Part shown: in pieces, positions 43,659 to 51,865 of the stretch
Position numbering within the stretch: position 1 is the first letter of the stretch
How the letters are laid out: each line of letters starts with the position of its first letter
Origin: Salinarchaeum laminariae
GTDB taxonomy: Archaea; Halobacteriota; Halobacteria; Halobacteriales; Salinarchaeaceae
Reading direction: 5' to 3'
DNA length: 64,000 bases
NCBI RefSeq assembly: GCF_023204835.1
Contig: NZ_CP096270.1
Coordinates: 248,001-312,000, forward strand
Made by a program: the position numbers and the translations under genes
The notes under the pieces: model-generated
The model's database searches: none
The model's input: the letters and a program-made list of their open reading frames with translations, nothing else
What the model was told of the DNA's origin: nothing

Positions 43659-44004
43659 CGACATCTCGGCTACGTCTCCGACGAGGTCAAGCAACAGTAC
43701 AAGCGCGCCGACGGGTGGGTGTCCCGTCGAACCTCGAGAGCTTCTAGATGATCGGGCTACAGGCGCTCGCGAAGAGTTGTACTGGACATCACGACCGACT
43801 GCGGGTTCGCGTAGTTCGAGTAATTGTGTCACCGGAGATGGGATGTTCGTCGCCTAAGAAGGCGGGCACGCCGCCGACATCCTCCGCGACTGCTGCACAC
43901 TGATCTCACTTGCCGATGCAAAGCGCGGCCTACTAACTCATCACGACCCTAAGTGAGATCGCATCGCCGATCGGTACGTAGAAATCTATCGTGCCGTCGC
44001 CTGA
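43659..44004 (+). pseudogene. Decayed C-terminal half of a GT4 glycosyltransferase, homologous to the 41405 gene
   Basis: Frames must be switched several times, but the match to the 41405 protein is colinear. HLGYVSDEVKQQYKRAD matches HVGYLSDEDLKREYESAD. VGVPSNLESF-stop-MIGLQALAKSCT matches VIVPSNLENFSMVGLEAMAKGCT. LDITTDCGFA matches LIITKGCGLA. AADILRD matches AAEILRD. RYVEIYRAVA-stop matches SYIECYRESI. The DNA is GC-rich, unlike the present 3' half of the live gene. At least three frameshifts and three in-frame stops are seen. It ends at TGA 44002-44004. Confidence 0.85.
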
Positions 44005-44057
44005 GCGAAGCAGTGATACGACGTTCGCTAGCCGAACAACTGGCACGGATCCGAACC

Positions 44058-44065
44058 GTTTATGC
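44058..44065 (+). promoter_or_regulatory. TATA element of the 44091 gene
   Basis: GTTTATGC ends 26 bases before ATG 44091, consistent with a leaderless transcript. Confidence 0.5.
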
Positions 44066-44090
44066 GACGGAGTATCGAGATAAGTGACAT

Positions 44091-45002
44091 ATGCAGTCGG
44101 CCAGTCGGTTCTTGCGATCGCTTACTGACGTCACGAAGGTCGGGCGGGAGGCAAACAAGCTATTGCACACCAGATTCGGCCGACGCCAGTTCAACCCCGA
44201 CGGTATGAACGTCCTCGACGAGGACTGGGACAACCTGATCATCCTCGATGCGTGTCGCTACGACCACTTTTGCGAGCAGGCAACGCTGCCCGGTCGAACC
44301 GAGCGCCGCGAGTCTATTGGCTCTGCGACCTACCACTGGGTCCGCGGGACCTTCGCCGAAAGGAGACTTCATGACACCGTTTACGTCGGTGCCAACAGCT
44401 GGTTCCTCAAACTCCGCGACGAGATCGGCGCAGAGGTTCACACATTCGTCGATCTCCAGCACGGGGGCTATGACGTTGAGTGGGTCGACGAAGAGTTGAA
44501 CGTCGTCACCCCGGAGACTGTCACGAGAGTAGCGAAGGAGGTCGCCGAGCAGTACCCCGACAAACGGCTCATTATCCACTACCTCCAGCCTCATCACCCG
44601 TTCATCGGGACAGCGGGTAGCGCGATATTCCGTCACCAGTCCAACTCGCTCATCGATGTCGTCGCCGAGGCGGACGAGGCCACTGTCGCCGACCTCCGCG
44701 AGGCGTACCGCGAGAATCTGTCGATCGTGCTCGACGAAGTGGAGACACTGCTCGACGCACTCCGCGGGCGAACCGTCATCACGGCAGACCACGGGGAGAT
44801 GCTTGGCGATCGCCACGACTTCGTCCCGACGCGGGACTACGGGCACCACAAAGGGATCTTCAACGGCCCGACGGTGGACGTCCCGTGGCACGTCAAAGAA
44901 AGCGACACCCGTAAGGAGATCGTTGCCGAGCCACCAGAACGAACCGCCGTCGACATGGACCGGGTCGACGAGCAGCTCCGGGAGCTCGGCTACGTCATCT
45001 GA
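44091..45002 (+). CDS. Alkaline-phosphatase-superfamily hydrolase/transferase, small type
   Basis: A 303-residue protein without clear membrane spans. NLIILDACRYDHFCEQA holds the first metal-binding Asp, LIIHYLQPHHPFIG a metal-binding His pair, and TVITADHGEMLGDRHDF the Asp-His metal site. The sulfatase CxPxR site is not present; SATYHW occupies the nucleophile region with Thr or Ser. A phosphate- or phosphoglycerol-type transferase or phosphodiesterase acting on surface glycans is more likely than a sulfatase. The gene at 48030-48925 is a broken paralog (shared DACRYD and TADHGE). Confidence 0.83.
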   Translation: MQSASRFLRSLTDVTKVGREANKLLHTRFGRRQFNPDGMNVLDEDWDNLIILDACRYDHFCEQATLPGRTERRESIGSATYHWVRGTFAERRLHDTVYVGANSWFLKLRDEIGAEVHTFVDLQHGGYDVEWVDEELNVVTPETVTRVAKEVAEQYPDKRLIIHYLQPHHPFIGTAGSAIFRHQSNSLIDVVAEADEATVADLREAYRENLSIVLDEVETLLDALRGRTVITADHGEMLGDRHDFVPTRDYGHHKGIFNGPTVDVPWHVKESDTRKEIVAEPPERTAVDMDRVDEQLRELGYVI

Positions 45003-45157
45003 CCCCGGTACACGCATTCGACTCTCGCAACGCTGTGCGCTGGCTTACCCACTCGGGCAGCAGTCGCCGTTCGACGATAGCGCCAAATGAATTTACTGAA
45101 CAAATGTCAGGGGGCAACGAATCGATTAAAACAGTCCGACTATTGATATTTCGGGAA

Positions 45158-45763
45158 ATGCAATCCAGCGGAGAGCCCGTCCGACTCGACATCGGCGGCG
45201 GTTCGGACCGCGGATGAATGGCTAAATGTCGATCCACACGCAGACGAGGACGGCGTCCGCGCGACTGCCACGAATCTTCCTTTTGACGACGAGTCAGTGG
45301 CAGCTATTTGGTGCGTAAAGACGTGGTTCCAAATCCCGGACGTTGCGGCGGCTATGCGCGAGTGGCACCGCGTCCTCGAACCCGGCGGTATGGTAGCTAT
45401 CGTCGAGAACCCTGGCGAGACAATCTGGCCGACATCGGATCCCGACCACGAGCACCACCAGTGGTCCGGCAGTACCGTGAGGAGGTTCGAGAACAGGCAC
45501 GAGCGCTCTTACTATTTGACTTCTCGTACGAGGTAATCTCGGTTGACACGGAGTTCTGGCTGACTCCAGGCCGTTGGTGGCTCCAGCCGCTCTCCTTCGC
45601 GGCGAAGCACCTGACACGACGGTGTTCCGTCGAGGTCGTCGACCAGCTCTACAAGCTGCCGTTCGCCTCGGGAACGATCACGGCAGTGTGTCGCAAGCTG
45701 TCGTCCGGCAGGTCGGGCGCTTGTACCGGCGGGAGGACAAGCCGCTCGTCGGAGACATCGTAG
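45158..45763 (+). pseudogene. Frameshifted SAM-dependent methyltransferase
   Basis: Starts MQSSGEPVRLDIGGG with motif I, then loses frame near 45210. The next frame has DEWLNVDPHADEDG and VAAIWCVKTWFQIPDVAAAM and REWHRVLEPGGMVAIVENPG, typical of methyltransferase type 11. Near 45475 the frame changes again to YREEVREQARALLLFDFSYE and FWLTPGRWWLQPLSFAA. Two shifts restore the original frame number. It may have methylated a sugar or lipid in the glycan pathway. Not expected to be active. Confidence 0.75.
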
Positions 45764-45962
45764 TCGGCCGCCGTTTCGACAAGGAGCCAGACGTCACGCT
45801 CCACAGCTGTTGCAGCGACCGGATAGAGGGTCGTCGGGTGCCAAGTATGCTCGACCTTCAGAAAGCGTTTAGTTCGGTGGCTCTCGACCACCTAACTGAT
45901 AGATGCCGGACTACCCGAAATCAGCCCGTCGGCGTAGGTACTCACGACACTCCTGAATTCCG

Positions 45963-47123
45963 ATGACCCGAAATCCCGTCTCCGCGGCGAGCTTCACCCA
46001 CTTCGGCTACCCCAAGGATCTCAAGAGCGAGCCGACGTACCACTCGATCGAGGCCCTCGCCCACGCTGATGTGCTTGAGGACGTATTCGTCCTTGACGTC
46101 GAGCAAACGTACGGCCTCAACCCGGACCTCTTCGAGGTGCCCGTTCCAGGCGGGAAGACGATCCCCCGAGCTTTCTACCTCGCCGAGTCGGTCGTCCCGC
46201 GATTGGACGCTCGCGAGGCGACGATCCGTCTGTTCGACGACCTGGCAAGTCGTCGAGTCGGTTCACCGGAGACGCTTCACTCGTTCCCGCACCTAGTAAA
46301 GACGCTCCGTGCCGCTCGCGAGGCGGGGAGCACGACGGCCGTCTACGCGTCCTCCTCGCACCCGAAGCACGTCCGGTCGCTCCTCGTGGAAGAACGCGAG
46401 CGCTACGGTCTCGACGCCGACGCCGACCTCGACGAGCGCGTGCAAGAGGGCTTCGAACTCGCGGACTACGTGCTCTACCTCTCGGAATACTCCGGTGAGA
46501 CGTTCCGCGAGTATGGCGTGCCCGAGGACCGACTGCTGAAGGTGGGGCCCCTTGCGGCGGACCTTGATGCGCACCCGGCGACGACGCCGCCCGAAGACGA
46601 GTTCACCGTCGTCAGCGTGGCGAACATGAACGAGCTGAAGGGCGTCCAATACCTCCTTGATGCTTGGCAGCAGCTTGACCTACCCGACGCGCGTCTGCTC
46701 CTCTGTGGCACCGTCAACGACGCGGTTCGAAAGATTGTCGGCTCGGAGATAGACGACCTCGAAGGCGTCGAACACGTCGGCTACGTCGACGATCCGGCCG
46801 ACTACTACGAGCGTGCGTCGGTCCTCGTCCACCCATCGTTGACCGAGGGGTTCTCGAAGACCATCGCCGAGGCGATGGCCTCGTCGGTGCCGGTCGTGAT
46901 CACGGAGCACGCCCAGCGGGAGTACGTCGGCGGGGGCGGTTTCGTCGTACCGATCCGCGATCCCGAGGCGATCGCGAACCGGCTCCGTTACCTCTACGAC
47001 AACCCCAGGGAAGCCCGAGAGATGGGAGAGCGCGCCCGCGAAATTGCGACATCGAACACCTGGTCGGACTTCTCGGAGCGCGTAAAGCGCGTCCACGAGG
47101 AAATCCTCCAGCGGGAGGCATGA
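45963..47123 (+). CDS. GT4 family glycosyltransferase
   Basis: A 386-residue GT-B protein. The N-terminal part is unusual (ASFTHFGYPKDLKSEPTYHS). The C-terminal donor domain has FTVVSVANMNELKGVQYLLD, RASVLVHPSLTEGFSKTIAE with the E-x7-E-like motif, and YVGGGGFVVPIRDPEAIANR. It overlaps the next gene by four bases (ATGA), so the two products probably work on the same glycan. Confidence 0.9.
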   Translation: MTRNPVSAASFTHFGYPKDLKSEPTYHSIEALAHADVLEDVFVLDVEQTYGLNPDLFEVPVPGGKTIPRAFYLAESVVPRLDAREATIRLFDDLASRRVGSPETLHSFPHLVKTLRAAREAGSTTAVYASSSHPKHVRSLLVEERERYGLDADADLDERVQEGFELADYVLYLSEYSGETFREYGVPEDRLLKVGPLAADLDAHPATTPPEDEFTVVSVANMNELKGVQYLLDAWQQLDLPDARLLLCGTVNDAVRKIVGSEIDDLEGVEHVGYVDDPADYYERASVLVHPSLTEGFSKTIAEAMASSVPVVITEHAQREYVGGGGFVVPIRDPEAIANRLRYLYDNPREAREMGERAREIATSNTWSDFSERVKRVHEEILQREA

Positions 47124-47986
47124 CGCTCCAATTCGCCATCCGCGACGACGACTGTAACGCCTTCACCGAGGTCGCCGAGCTGGAGCGCGCCTACGCGAGG
47201 CTCCCGGCAGACGTTCCGGTCTCGTTCGCGGTCGTTCCATACCACGCGAGTTTGGAGTGTCCGGCCGTCCCGGATGACCGCTGGGACGAGGCGGAGCGCC
47301 GGCCGCTGGAAGCGAACGAGGACCTCATCGAGTACCTCCAAGACGGCCTTGAGGACGGCAGCTGCGCCGTCGCCCTCCACGGCTACTCGCACGAGCGCTT
47401 CGACGGCCGCCCCGAGTTCGTCGCCGGGACCGACCTGCCGAGCCGGATCGAGCGGGGCCGCGAACACCTCGAGAAGACGCTCGAGCACGAAGTCGACGTG
47501 TTCGTCCCGCCGAACAATTCCCTCTCACGTCGCGGGATCCAGGCCGTGAAGGACGCCGGAATGCGCCTCTGCTACTATCCGACTCCTGTCAACCGCCCAA
47601 AGACGCCCGAAGTCCTCCACGTGTTCCTCCGCGATCTCTGGTTCAAGTACCGTAACAAGACTGCCGGCCCCGTCTCTTTTCTCCGCGACGCCGATCGATT
47701 CTGGCGACGGGGAGATCACTCGGTGTTCATGCCGGTTCGCCCGATGCTCTACGAACTCCAGGGCAGCACCGAGATAACGTGCGTCTCACTGACGAGGCAC
47801 AATCCGGTCGATCCGGTCAAGCGTCACCTCGACGTCGCCGCAGCACACGACGGGAAGTTCTGCGTCGCAGTCCACTACCATGCCTTCCGCGACGACGCCT
47901 TCAGCGATCGCTTTTACGAGCTGATCGACTACGCTCGCTCGAACTACGACGTTGAGTTCGTCGGGATCGAGGAACTCTTTGAGTGA
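47120..47986 (+). CDS. Polysaccharide deacetylase-fold protein (DUF2334-like)
   Basis: A 288-residue protein. FAIRDDDCNAF near the N-terminus has the metal/catalytic Asp pair, CAVALHGYSHERFD has the H-x3-H metal site, and VFVPPNNSLSRRGIQAVKDA matches the substrate-side loop of the family. Known relatives remove N-acetyl groups from sugars, but DUF2334-like proteins are uncharacterised. Translationally coupled to the GT4 gene upstream. No signal peptide, so probably cytoplasmic. Confidence 0.8.
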   Translation: MTLQFAIRDDDCNAFTEVAELERAYARLPADVPVSFAVVPYHASLECPAVPDDRWDEAERRPLEANEDLIEYLQDGLEDGSCAVALHGYSHERFDGRPEFVAGTDLPSRIERGREHLEKTLEHEVDVFVPPNNSLSRRGIQAVKDAGMRLCYYPTPVNRPKTPEVLHVFLRDLWFKYRNKTAGPVSFLRDADRFWRRGDHSVFMPVRPMLYELQGSTEITCVSLTRHNPVDPVKRHLDVAAAHDGKFCVAVHYHAFRDDAFSDRFYELIDYARSNYDVEFVGIEELFE

Positions 47987-48029
47987 TCGGACGTGGGACG
48001 GATCGGCACGCCGACGACATTGCGTACCG

Positions 48030-48925
48030 TTACTCGACGTAGCCCAGCGCCTCGAGTTTCTCCTCGACGGAGTCCGCCGTCTCGGACTGCCTATTCTCCG
48101 TTCCGAGGACAATCCATGGAACCTCGACCAGTGGACGAATGCGAACGCGCCACGGGTGACCGACGAGCCCCCATTCCCCAAGTAGCTCGCCGTGATCCGC
48201 TGTAATGGCGACAGTATAGCCTTCAGCAGCGAGGGTGCCACCGGTTTCGAGGGCTGACTCCCATGCGAATTTCGTACAGGCTCGATAGGACTGCCGAGCG
48301 CGCCGAACGTCGGTGGAACCGGTGAAAAACGCGTATGGGATATTCTGTGCTGGAGTCTCGTCCTGGCTTGCGCCGAGCGTTGTGGGGTTGAGACCACCGG
48401 GGACAGGAACAACATCGCCACCGATCCGGCAGATGTGGGGATAGTGCGGCTGCATCGTATGCGCCACCGTCCGCTCACCGGAACGGACTCGTTCGGACGC
48501 GATACTGTAGACCGCCTCTGGTCGAACAGTTCCGAGATCGTCATCCCAGTCGCTCTCGTACACGGCCTTGTGATCGACGGCGTTGTCGAACGCTCTTGAG
48601 GCCGGATTTGCACTCACGTAGGTAGCTCCGTCGAAGATCGCTTCGCGAGAAGCTGCTTCGACGAACTGTTGTGTGACACAGACCGGCGAGATAGCTGAGT
48701 CGACAACCACTTTTCTTCGGCCACATCGGCGAGCACGTCGTACCGGCAAGCATCGAGAACGATCAGCAGATCCCAGTCGATCGCATCGATCCGATCGAAG
48801 AGATCGGATGAGTAGGATCGGCTAGTTATACGTTGCCAGGCCCACTTCCAGGATCTGTACGAGCGTGGCTCTCGCCCAGCGTCACCGCCTCCGAACCAGG
48901 GGACGAATCGGTGAGTAGGAATCAT
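48030..48925 (-). pseudogene. Frameshifted alkaline-phosphatase-superfamily gene
   Basis: From ATG 48925 the frame reads MIPTHRFVPWFGGGDAGREP and WDLLIVLDACRYDVLADVAE. At about 48713-48718 an A-run appears one base short, and the sequence continues in another frame: VVVDSAISPVCVTQQFVEA, then AVAITADHGE-type metal site (TVAITADHGELLGEWGLV), ending at 48030. Joining the two frames gives about 298 residues, colinear with the intact paralog at 44091. It is either a recent pseudogene or a sequencing error in a homopolymer. Confidence 0.78.
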
Positions 48926-48992
48926 GTCCGCTCAGTTGATGGACTATGAGGTAAATCTCGTCGATCTGTATTAATTCGAAGTTGGCAATTCA

Positions 48993-49841
48993 TTACCGAT
49001 CACGAAAACTCTCATACTCCCACACCAGATCGAAGTACCGCTTCATCCCAGCCACGAACGACCCGTTCTCCGTAATCGCAGCCTGCCGCCGGTGGTTCGG
49101 CACATCTGGTTCCTCGGTCAGAAAGATCGCCTGTCCGCTCTCGTACTCCCCACTCGGATCGACGAAGGTTCCCCGCCAGGGTAGCCGCTCTTCGCTGAAT
49201 CGATACTCGACCTCAGGATACTCCGCCGAAATCCGCTCCACCACATCGGCCTGCACCCCGGCCTTCTCCTCGGGCAAGTGAGCCGGATCTAACAACAGCA
49301 CCGACACCTCCACACCGCGCTCCAGTGCATCCGCCACCGCCGGCTCCACCGATTCGAAGTACGCGAAGCTGTTCGTGATCACGTACACAGCCTCCTCTGC
49401 AACGTTGTACAACCGCCGCGTCTCCGTCTCGCTGGGCTCGCCGACGTCGACGACGTGGAACAGCTCCGCCGTCGGCGTCACGTCCTCGTCGGCCTGCTCG
49501 TAGAGCGGGCCGAAGGTCTCCAAAACCTCATCTCGCAGCGACTCCACGTCACCGACATAATCCTCGTAGGCCTGTCGTCGATTCTCCTTAGCCCGCTCCA
49601 GCACCGCCTCTGGCGACTTGGGCTGGTACTCCTTCGGCCGGCCGGGGATCACCTTGACGTAGCCCAGCTCGCCCAGCGACGCGAGCACGTCGTACACCCG
49701 CGCCTTTGGAATGCCGGTCGCCTCCGCGACGTCCGGTGCGGTAGTCCGGCCCGCCGTCAGCAGGTGTGCGAGCGCCGTGGCCTCGTACTCCTTCAGATCC
49801 AGAGACGCCAGGAGTTCGACGCGTTCGTCCTCGCTCCTCAT
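48993..49841 (-). CDS. TrmB-family transcriptional regulator
   Basis: A 282-residue protein. The N-terminal TrmB winged helix (LLASLDLKEYEATALAHLLT, then TGIPKARVYDVLASLGELGY) is followed by a coiled segment and a PLD-like effector domain (AVYVITNSFAYFESVEPAVA). TrmB regulators often bind sugars and control sugar metabolism. It is 24 bases downstream of the epimerase operon on the same strand, so it may be cotranscribed with and control nucleotide-sugar genes. Confidence 0.88.
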   Translation of the reverse strand: MRSEDERVELLASLDLKEYEATALAHLLTAGRTTAPDVAEATGIPKARVYDVLASLGELGYVKVIPGRPKEYQPKSPEAVLERAKENRRQAYEDYVGDVESLRDEVLETFGPLYEQADEDVTPTAELFHVVDVGEPSETETRRLYNVAEEAVYVITNSFAYFESVEPAVADALERGVEVSVLLLDPAHLPEEKAGVQADVVERISAEYPEVEYRFSEERLPWRGTFVDPSGEYESGQAIFLTEEPDVPNHRRQAAITENGSFVAGMKRYFDLVWEYESFRDR

Positions 49842-49865
49842 TGCATCACGCTCACGCGGGCAGGC

Positions 49866-50876
49866 TCATGAATGCTCCTCCCGAGCGAGCAGTTCCCGGA
49901 TCGAGGACTCCACGTCGAACTCGGGTTTCCAGCCCAGCTGCTCGCGAATCCGAGAGGTGTCGACGGCGAAGTTCTCGACCATCGTCTCCGCCGAACGCGG
50001 ATTCTCGACGAGTTCGACCGGCGGCTCGCTTTCGGTCTCTTCGGCGGCGATCGACTGAACCTGCTCCGCGACGGCCATCACGGACGGATCCTCGTCGCTG
50101 GCGACCTCGAAGGTCTCCGCTCCAGTCTCACCAGCAGCAAGCCGCTCGAGCAGCGCCTCGGTGCTGTGCAGGTAGACCCGTGCGACGTCCTTGACGTGAA
50201 CGAAATTCCGGGACTGCGTACCCGGCTCGTAGACCGTCAACGTCTCGCCAGCGAGCGCGCGGTTAACGAAGAAGTTGATGACGGTCGGCTTCGAGACGAC
50301 CGTATCCTCGACGACGTGCTCGCCGTAGAGGTTCGACTTCATGAACATATGTGCGGGGAAAGCGCCGTCGGCGAAGGACTCGATGTCGCCCTCGCTGATC
50401 GCCTTCGTCCGGCCGTACCAGTTCATCGGATCTCGCGGCAGGTCGGCCGTGATCGGAAACTCCTGGGGATCGCCGAGCACCGCCATCGAGAACGGGAACG
50501 CCATCGCCGCGCCGGTCTTCCGACAGAACCACGCGACGTTGCTCGTCCCAGTGACGTTGACCTCGTACGCGAGGTCGGCGTTGTCGTCGCAGTCGTCGAC
50601 GCCGCTGACCGCCGCCAGGTGAACGACGACGTCAGCTCCCACAAGCGCGTCTTCGAGCCGACTCCGGTTCCGGATATCGACGTGCTCGATCTCGACGTCG
50701 CCGACCGACTGGACCTGTGAACGGTAGCCGTTGTCGATCGCGGTGAGCTCCCATTCGGGATGGTCCCGCTGGAAAATCTGAAGGACGCGGCTGCCGATGT
50801 ATCCACCGGCCCCGGTCACCGCTACGGAGGGGGTGTCGCCGACGTCGCGACCCTCGGAGCCTGGTGTCTGCGTCAC
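49866..50876 (-). CDS. NAD-dependent epimerase/dehydratase (SDR), third gene of operon
   Basis: A 336-residue extended SDR. The Rossmann motif is SVAVTGAGGYIGSRVLQIFQ. The active site Tyr-Lys is in MNWYGRTKAISEGD (YxxxK). Start is GTG 50874-50876, which overlaps the stop of the upstream gene (GTGA). It likely makes or modifies a nucleotide sugar such as UDP- or GDP-hexose; exact reaction unknown. Longer versions starting at 50948 would lie inside the upstream gene. Confidence 0.88.
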   Translation of the reverse strand: MTQTPGSEGRDVGDTPSVAVTGAGGYIGSRVLQIFQRDHPEWELTAIDNGYRSQVQSVGDVEIEHVDIRNRSRLEDALVGADVVVHLAAVSGVDDCDDNADLAYEVNVTGTSNVAWFCRKTGAAMAFPFSMAVLGDPQEFPITADLPRDPMNWYGRTKAISEGDIESFADGAFPAHMFMKSNLYGEHVVEDTVVSKPTVINFFVNRALAGETLTVYEPGTQSRNFVHVKDVARVYLHSTEALLERLAAGETGAETFEVASDEDPSVMAVAEQVQSIAAEETESEPPVELVENPRSAETMVENFAVDTSRIREQLGWKPEFDVESSIRELLAREEHS

Positions 50877-51865
50877 ACCACCACCTCTCCAGATTCGGAG
50901 CCTTCGAGCTGCGCGGCGACGTCCCGAACGCCGTCTGGCAGCGTCCACTCGGGTTCGAAGCCGGTCTCCGCGAGCCGATCGAAGTTCACGTGATAGGACG
51001 GACCTGGGTGCTCCTCTTCGAGATACGTGATATCGAGGGACCGATCGAGTTCATCGCGAACGATTTCGGCGATTTCCTCGATCCTGAAGTTCTGGTCGTT
51101 CCGTCCGACGTTGTAGACCTGCTGCGACCAGTCTTCGGGCGCCAGCGCGGCCGATCGGTAGGCCCGTGCGGCGTCCTCGACGTGGACGAACGGTCGCCAG
51201 TTCGATCCGTCGCCGTAGACCGTCAGCTGGCGGTCGGTCAGCCCGCGGAACACGAAGTGATTCACGACGAGGTTGAACCGGATTCCCGGCGACCAGCCAT
51301 ACACGGTGCTCATTCGGAGCGCCGTTCCGTCGAGTTCGTGCTCGGCGATGGCGTCGGCGAGCAACTCCTCCGATGCGACCTTCGACTCCGCGTAGGGGTT
51401 GAGCGGGTTCTGCTCGGCCGTCTCGTCGATGTCGGTGCTCGCGACGCGGCCGTAATTGTTACACGACGACGCGAGGACGACGTTCTCGACGTTGAACTTC
51501 CCCGCGGCGGTGAGGACGTTCTCGGTCCCGTCACGGTTCACGGCGAAGGTCTCCTCACGCCGGTCGTGCGTCGATGCAGCACCGGTGATCGCCGCGAGGT
51601 GGATGATCGCGTCGACGCCGCGCGTGGCACTCTCGACGTCGCCGTACTCGCGCACGTCGCCACGTCGGAATTCGAGGCCATCCCCCACGGATCCCGCGAG
51701 ATTCGCGGGCGATCCGGAGGCGAGGGAATCGAGCAGGACGACGTCGGCGACCCGGTCATCGTCGAGCAGTTGTGGCACGAGCGTACTCCCGATGTAGCCA
51801 CAGCCGCCGGTGACGAGGACGCGCTGGCCGTCGTTGGCATCTGCAGACGTCGACCCGTCACTCAT
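50873..51865 (-). CDS. NAD-dependent epimerase/dehydratase (SDR), second gene of operon
   Basis: A 330-residue extended SDR with VLVTGGCGYIGSTLVPQLLD and the catalytic YAESK pair (NPLNPYAESKVASEELLAD). FVHVEDAARAYRSAALAPED is the typical conserved region. It overlaps the upstream gene by eight bases and the downstream gene by four bases. Like its neighbour, it is a nucleotide-sugar epimerase or dehydratase of unknown specificity. Confidence 0.9.
   Translation of the reverse strand: MSDGSTSADANDGQRVLVTGGCGYIGSTLVPQLLDDDRVADVVLLDSLASGSPANLAGSVGDGLEFRRGDVREYGDVESATRGVDAIIHLAAITGAASTHDRREETFAVNRDGTENVLTAAGKFNVENVVLASSCNNYGRVASTDIDETAEQNPLNPYAESKVASEELLADAIAEHELDGTALRMSTVYGWSPGIRFNLVVNHFVFRGLTDRQLTVYGDGSNWRPFVHVEDAARAYRSAALAPEDWSQQVYNVGRNDQNFRIEEIAEIVRDELDRSLDITYLEEEHPGPSYHVNFDRLAETGFEPEWTLPDGVRDVAAQLEGSESGEVVV

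Noticed and set aside
45649-45891. 80-residue minus-strand frame with moderately protein-like sequence
   Set aside because: It is antisense to the end of the methyltransferase remnant and lacks a promoter or motif; a shadow is the simpler explanation.
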